A stretch of DNA of 64,000 nucleotides from Climacteris rufus (lineage: Eukaryota; Chordata; Aves; Passeriformes; Climacteridae), in NCBI GenBank assembly GCA_013398175.1, contig VZRZ01000589.1, positions 49,044 to 113,043 on the forward strand, given 5' to 3'. How positions within the stretch are numbered: the first letter of the stretch is position 1; each line of letters starts with the position of its first letter. The notes under the pieces were generated by a model. The model was not told the origin of the DNA, ran no database searches, and worked only from the letters and a program-made list of their open reading frames with translations. The position numbers and the translations under genes are program-made. Shown piece after piece: positions 59,201 through 64,000 of the stretch.

Positions 59201-62200
59201 GTAATAAAAGTGGGCGCAAACATGACCTCCTGATGAGGGCACTGCACTTACTGAAGAGTGGCTGCAGCCCAGCAGTTCAGATCAAAATCCGAGAACTCTA
59301 TAGGCGGCGGTACCCAAGGACGATTGAAGGGCTGTCGGACTTGTCGGCTATAAAACCCGCGGTTTTCAACTTGGACAGCAGCTCCTCTCCAGTCGAGCCT
59401 GACCTGGCTGTCGCAGGCATTCACCCACTCCCTTCGACTTCAGTCACGCCTCAGTCTCCGTCCTCGCCTGTCAGTTCCGTGCTCCTCCAGGACACTAAGC
59501 CTCACTTTGAGATGCAGCAGCCATCCCCTCCAATCCCGCCGGTTCATCCTGATGTTCAGCTGAAAAGCTTACCTTTTTATGATGTGCTCGATGTGCTCAT
59601 TAAACCCACCAGTCTAGGTAAGTGTTTAATACCTCTGCAGCTTGCTTAATTCATGAAATAAGCTTTGCTTCTGCCCATGCTGAGTCCAGACTTAAGTGGC
59701 TTTTTGCAGCTGGGGACAAGCAGAAACTGCCTTCATTTTACTTCTTTATCCTTTGCCTTTCTTCACCACTTGTTCCCAGAAGTGCAAACCACACTTCAGA
59801 AAATAGTGTTCTCTGTTGTAAAAGTAATATGATTAATATGACCTTTGTCTTTTGAGAATTAAATCGCAGAGAACGATAATTCAGTTGAATGGTACCTACA
59901 ATGATCATCCAACTATCTGACCCAAAGTTAGAGAGTAGTAGCTAAGGGCATTGTCTAAATTCCTCTTAAACACTGATGGCTTAGGGCATTAACTGCCTTT
60001 CCAAGAAGCCTGTTCTGGTGTTTGACCACCATCTTGGTAACGAGATGTTTCCTAGTACCTAGCCTGAACCTCCACTTTTTGGCTGAAAGGTTTAAACGTG
60101 GAGTTTCTGCGGAGTGCAGGTGAGGAACAATTTTGTCCGGACTAATAGAAGGATTTCAGGGTCAATAATTTACTTGTTTTGTTACTTTACCCTTATCTCA
60201 TCGCATCAATTCTGCAGGCTGTGATACCTGGCACTGAATAGATACTTTGTGCTGCGACATTCGTTGTTATATTCAGTGATATGTTCAGAGCAGTGAACTT
60301 CCTCAGCCTACAGGTTGTTGCAATACTGTATCTTATAATATAGAGAGGACCTTTGTCTTGCAAATAGCCTGAAATCCAATTTATCTTCCTCAGGTGCCTC
60401 AGTCTGTAACAAATTTAATTATTTGGAACTACATTTTCTGTCTTGAAATTCATCCTGGCTTACCTTACGTGGTAAAAAATGTTCCCTAAATATTTAGTAA
60501 AATGTTTATACAATAGTTTGCATCCTCTTAAACATTTTGGTTTCTTAACTGATCATTTTAATTTATTAACTGATTGTAAAGTCTTTTAGGCTGTGACTTT
60601 TACCTCTGTGAGTCATGTACTGATCATTTGCCATCCTGCAGTACCTAAAGCAGAAAATTTTACTAGCAAACATTAATTACAGTGCCAGTTGTCACTTCTC
60701 TTTGTGCATATTGACACTTAAACATTTTTTGTGCATTTGAGAATTAAGTATTTAAATAACAGGTAAGTCAGAGAGCTAGGAGTATAGTCCACCTCACTGC
60801 TTCATGCTTTAGGAGGGATGAGTGTAATATTCCTTTGCACTAATATAAGAGCACCAGTGTAAGTGTGGGGTTTAGTTTTAACCCACACTGATTTAAATAA
60901 CAAAATATTTCCAGTCTTTTTTACATGTACTGAAGTATTACCCTAGAATATCAAATGTTCTCTGTGGTGTGTGTGTGCATATGTGCACAATGTAGCTGTT
61001 TGGAACTGTCTGAGGAACTCAGTGTAGGTTTGCTCCACCTGGGTTCCATTTCATGTTTGCCTCCTTTTTGTGTGGTTTTTTTCTGGGTATAGACATAATC
61101 TCCCCTGAATGTCACAGTGCACAAGGCAGTCCAACTCTTCCAAATTTGCCTGGTTTAGTTGTGCTATTTTTGCATTTGTTGTCCCTACTGCTTATTTTAA
61201 ATTGGACATGTCTAATCAGCCTTTTTTTCAGGTCAAAATTTCTAACTTTTCAAGTTTAAAGAAAGTAGGGAAGTAACATGTGCATACATTTAACACTAAA
61301 ATACTGCCATCTCTGACACACAAGTTGAGTTCTGATGTGAATGTTGTATTTATTTATTTTTTTGCCAGATGCCACTGAGGGATAATTCCAGACATGAAGT
61401 CTAGTTGGCTTCTCTGGCGTGAGGGATTGTGCTCCCTCTCTTCCTGCCCAAAGGTTTAGTTACCTTTAGCTGTTTATTTAAATTTCCAGCTGTCCATTAT
61501 TAACTTACAGTGCACATTCTCTTCCTGTAATACATTACAATGGTTGTCAGCATCTCTGTGGTACTCATTTTGTCAGGTATCCAGTGTAATATTTTGTTGT
61601 GTGTTTGTTTGAACCTTCCTCCCTTGGGAGAAAGGATTATAACACAGTTTGCTAAGGTGCTTTAGTACTGAAGTGTAGTGTGATATTAAGCCATGTGAAT
61701 GTGGTTTGATTGACAGATTTGTTCCATTGCTTTCTTGTTAACAGTTACATGCAGTTCAACCCCATTTGAGTATATTCAGTGACTTATGCCTCATTCCAGG
61801 AAAAGCTCAACGGCAGATCCTGTTTTAATCAACGTCTTGAATCACTGTGGTTCAACCTCTTTTGTGTCTCTTTTTTTCTAGTACAGAGCAGTATTCAGAG
61901 GTTCCAAGAGAAGTTTTTTATCTTTGCTTTAACACCTCAGCAGGTCCGAGAAATCTGTATTTCCAGGTAAGAAGTAAGAATGTGCCTTAGTGTAGGTAAA
62001 CTTCTATAAAATCTCAGGAGAGTGTGGTGTCTTTGATTCATTGTATACATCATGTACTGCAGGTGCAGAATTATAATCCTAACTGAAGTTACACTGAGTT
62101 TGTATCTGTTCTGTTTTCTTCAGAACAACTGCACAGAATTTGTGCATTTTTTGTAAATCCTACCCTGTTAAAAAGTTGACAATTACTCGGTTTCAAATAA

Positions 62201-62816
62201 TTGTCACTGTTTAGAGAGGTGGGAAGCTTCTCTTCCCTGCATGTTTCCTGCCTGCAGGAATGGAAGGCTGGTTTTCTCTTTTGTCCCAGGGTTGATGTTG
62301 TGGGGTGAACTATGAGAATTCATAGGTGCTTTTTCATCCCTGGCGGCATCCTACTTTATTGTTGCTATGAACTCTTGATGGAGGATGCTGATCCTGTGTA
62401 ACTTGTCAGTACCTAAGCAGAAATGTCACTTAGAAGGCTTGTTCATAGCTCAACAAAAGAAAAATAAGAGCAAAGTTTAATGATGCTGGGGCAGGTGTGT
62501 CAGTTGTTTCTGTGTATGGCTGGAATGTGAGTCCTGCTGTCTAAGTGGGTACTTCTTTTTTTATTTCTCTTTGTCACAGGGACTTCTTGCCTGGAGGCAG
62601 GAGAGATTACACAGTCCAAGTTCAGCTAAGGTACCTTTTTTGTAGTGTTCTTTGGAAGTTTAATTGACTTAATGGGTGTTTGTGGGGACACTTGAAAATG
62701 ATGCTTTCTCTTTCTGTGGATACAGGTTGTGCCTAGCAGAGACAAGCTGCCCTCAAGAGGATAATTATCCTAATAGTTTGTGCATTAAAGTAAATGGGAA
62801 GCTGTTTCCATTACCA
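50261..62816 (+). CDS. PIAS2: PIAS2, protein inhibitor of activated STAT 2 / SUMO E3 ligase (5' part, five exons, continues beyond window)
   Basis: Exons 50261-50284, 59143-59617, 61882-61966, 62580-62630 and 62726-62816 join in frame to 726 nt, 242 residues of roughly 620 expected. PIAS2 (PIASx) is a nuclear SUMO E3 ligase and transcriptional co-regulator. The visible part starts MADFEELR, then the SAP DNA-binding domain (about residues 11-45) containing an LXXLL motif LQVLL at 19-23. A Ser/Pro-rich linker follows, then the first part of the PINIT region from about residue 134 (YDVLDVLIKPTSLVQSSIQR). The SP-RING zinc finger and SUMO-interacting motif must lie to the right. The start is supported by an in-frame TAG six bases upstream, A at -3 and G at +4. 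Intron 1 is 8.9 kb; all visible introns are GT-AG. Confidence 0.95.
51829..52026. repeat. 101-bp-offset tandem duplication around a single N
   Basis: The sequence starting ttgggaagagaaggtagtag occurs at 51829 and again at 51930, one base after an N at 51929. The two copies, of about 97 bp, include the same pyrimidine run and differ only next to the N. This looks like two overlapping contig ends joined without merging. Confidence 0.85.
55757..56062 (-). mobile_element. CR1 LINE fragment
   Basis: Reverse CR1 from acagaatcattgaaaggttc through ttccagggatggggcagcca to tcctggagcccctttatgcc. In PIAS2 intron 1. Confidence 0.9.
57290..57865 (+). mobile_element. CR1 LINE fragment, well-preserved subfamily
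   Basis: About 575 bp sharing long near-identical stretches with 28510-29080, including gctggagcgtgtccagggca. The tail is degraded (gagcctgtgatttttaa). In PIAS2 intron 1. Confidence 0.88.
59143..59617 (+). CDS. PIAS2: PIAS2 coding exon 2 (SAP domain)
   Basis: Acceptor TTTGTAG ending 59142, donor GTAAGT from 59618. Begins NMVSSFRVSELQVLLGFAGR and ends IKPTSL. 475 nt, phase 1. Confidence 0.96.
59890..60090 (-). mobile_element. old CR1-like fragment
   Basis: Contains aacactgatggcttagggca, then ctgttctggtgtttgaccac and tagcctgaacctccactttt, which match the conserved CR1 body with many substitutions. In PIAS2 intron 2. Confidence 0.7.
61882..61966 (+). CDS. PIAS2: PIAS2 coding exon 3
   Basis: Acceptor TTTCTAG ending 61881, donor GTAAGA from 61967. 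Encodes QSSIQRFQEKFFIFALTPQQ through REICIS, in the PINIT region. 85 nt, phase 2. Confidence 0.96.
62580..62630 (+). CDS. PIAS2: PIAS2 coding exon 4
   Basis: Acceptor GTCACAG ending 62579, donor GTACCT from 62631. Encodes DFLPGGRRDYTVQVQL. 51 nt, phase 2. Confidence 0.95.
62726..62816 (+). CDS. PIAS2: PIAS2 coding exon 5
   Basis: Acceptor ATACAG ending 62725, donor GTAAGT from 62817. Encodes LCLAETSCPQEDNYPNSLCI through KLFPLP. 91 nt, phase 0. The next exon (expected to start GYAPPPK) was not found before 64000. Confidence 0.95.
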
Positions 62817-64000
62817 GTAAGTTTGTATGTATGTGTTTGTGGCTTGTGGAGTGTGTGTTTTTCTGTAATGTTAGCTTGCAAAAAACAGTCAAGCTGTTTG
62901 TTGTCACTCAAATGTCTCTAATGTTAGGCACGTGGTTTGTACATTTGCTGTGACAGATTTTACTGCTGTTAATCATGTTGCAGCCATTGCATGGACTAAT
63001 TGTGTTCTAGCCCCCTATACCAAACCTCATTTTTGCAGTTAACGTAACCAAGTATGTCAGAACCAATTCAGTGCCTGCATGGATAATCAATCTTAGTTCC
63101 TCAGACTGAATTTATTTGGGGGTGGTAGCCCTCACTGTGTGGGCTGCCTATATTTGTGATAGGTCCAAGTTCCTTCTTCTGAGGGAATGTGTGCCACTTG
63201 TACACTTCTCTTGGTCTTTCTGCTTAGAACACAGTTCATCGTGGGGATGAAGAACAGACATGTTTTAGGTTTCCTAGCATGTGCTGATACTGGAAGAGAA
63301 CACTGTTGGCAGTCACACTTCATGGGTGTCTGATGTTGTAAAAATTTGTACATAGTCACAGGGTCACCTCGAGGCTTGACTATATACAGAAAGGGAAAAA
63401 CTCATTCTCAGAATATCTCTGGAATGGGTTTCTCTTTTTCTTTTTGATAGAACAGAGAGAAACCCTTACACAACCCATTCAGAAATAGTTCTTATAAAGG
63501 ATGGAAAATGTCATAGTACAGAGGGTTTTGTCAGTAATGTGTTTGGAAAGATGCTGTGTGGAGTGAGAAGGTGTGAAACCTTTTTCAAAATGTTTGTAAA
63601 TGCCTTGGTATGTCAGATTTATTGTCCTGCACCAGCCCCCTCCTCCCATATGCAGCTGTGTCAGGGTCCTTTTGTGTTTCTTCAGCTTAAATGAGACTTC
63701 AGTTCTCTTCCTCCTACTTCTGTCTTCAGGTTATAAGAGGGTTTCTTTCACATGTTCTCTGGTCAGTATCTTCTGTGAATGCTGGTTACACTCTCTGTCA
63801 TAACTTTGAGGGTTTTCTCCTTTTTTCTGCAGATTGTCTTTCAGCAACCAACAAAAAGACTTTGGTCTGATGTTATCCTGTGGATGTCAGTGTCAGCTGA
63901 TTCTCAGTGTTGTTAATACAGTTTAGGCACTGCTGTGCTCTGTTGTGCTCTCCTCTTTGTGTGTAACATGTCACAGTTGTAGCAGAAAATACTACTCATC
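62817..64000 (+). other. PIAS2: PIAS2 intron 5 to window edge
   Basis: No further PIAS2 exon is recognisable. A pyrimidine tract ending CAG near 63833 looks like an acceptor, but the bases that follow do not encode the expected PIAS2 residues. Confidence 0.6.

Noticed and set aside
63831..63910. Possible sixth PIAS2 exon after a pyrimidine tract and CAG
   Set aside because: The following bases do not encode the expected PIAS2 continuation in any frame, so the acceptor-like site is treated as a decoy.
1..64000. CRISPR array, tRNA, rRNA or prokaryotic operon
   Set aside because: None seen. The only regular array is the 44-bp minisatellite, which has no unique spacers, and the gene structure is clearly vertebrate.

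Overview
The window is vertebrate nuclear DNA, most likely from a bird. Genes are split into short exons by GT-AG introns. About twenty truncated CR1-type LINE copies lie in both orientations; they share the avian-type tail (a 'gggttggaaggga' block and ATTCTRTG-like ends). No bacterial operon, CRISPR array, tRNA or rRNA gene was seen.

Three conserved protein-coding genes account for the real coding content. (1) HDHD2, + strand, coding exons 1292-11201: six exons joining in frame to 259 codons plus stop, a HAD-superfamily hydrolase-like protein. (2) KATNAL2, - strand, coding exons 41781 down to 13912: fifteen exons joining in frame to 523 codons plus stop, a LisH plus AAA+ katanin-like ATPase. 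(3) PIAS2, + strand, from 50261 and running off the right edge: five coding exons (242 codons) carrying the SAP domain and part of the PINIT region of a SUMO E3 ligase. HDHD2 and KATNAL2 are convergent, KATNAL2 and PIAS2 are divergent. As far as I recall this is the gene order of human chromosome 18q21, so the block is conserved synteny. The three products have no known shared pathway.

Layout: 1-1291 HDHD2 upstream region or 5'UTR intron; 1292-11494 HDHD2 to a polyA signal; 11495-13911 convergent spacer with a CR1 copy; 13912-41781 KATNAL2; 41580-42060 CpG-rich KATNAL2 promoter with three CCAAT boxes, an NRF1-type palindrome and X-box-like sites; 42070-47944 repeat-rich intergenic DNA (A/C-only tract, a 151-bp unclassified repeat, a candidate solo LTR, CR1); 47945-50156 a 2.2-kb minisatellite directly upstream of PIAS2; 50261-64000 PIAS2 5' half, whose first intron contains an N-marked duplication that looks like an assembly join.

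The most unusual object is the minisatellite: 50 monomers of 44 bp, 44 of them arranged as 22 apparently identical 88-bp dimers, ending about 105 bp before the PIAS2 start codon and free of stop codons in all three + frames. It generates three overlapping giant reading frames that are almost certainly not genes. I did not find evidence for a new biological system; the other second-look items are a GC-AG intron in HDHD2, a tandem acceptor in KATNAL2, the repeat pair around the KATNAL2 promoter and the candidate LTR.
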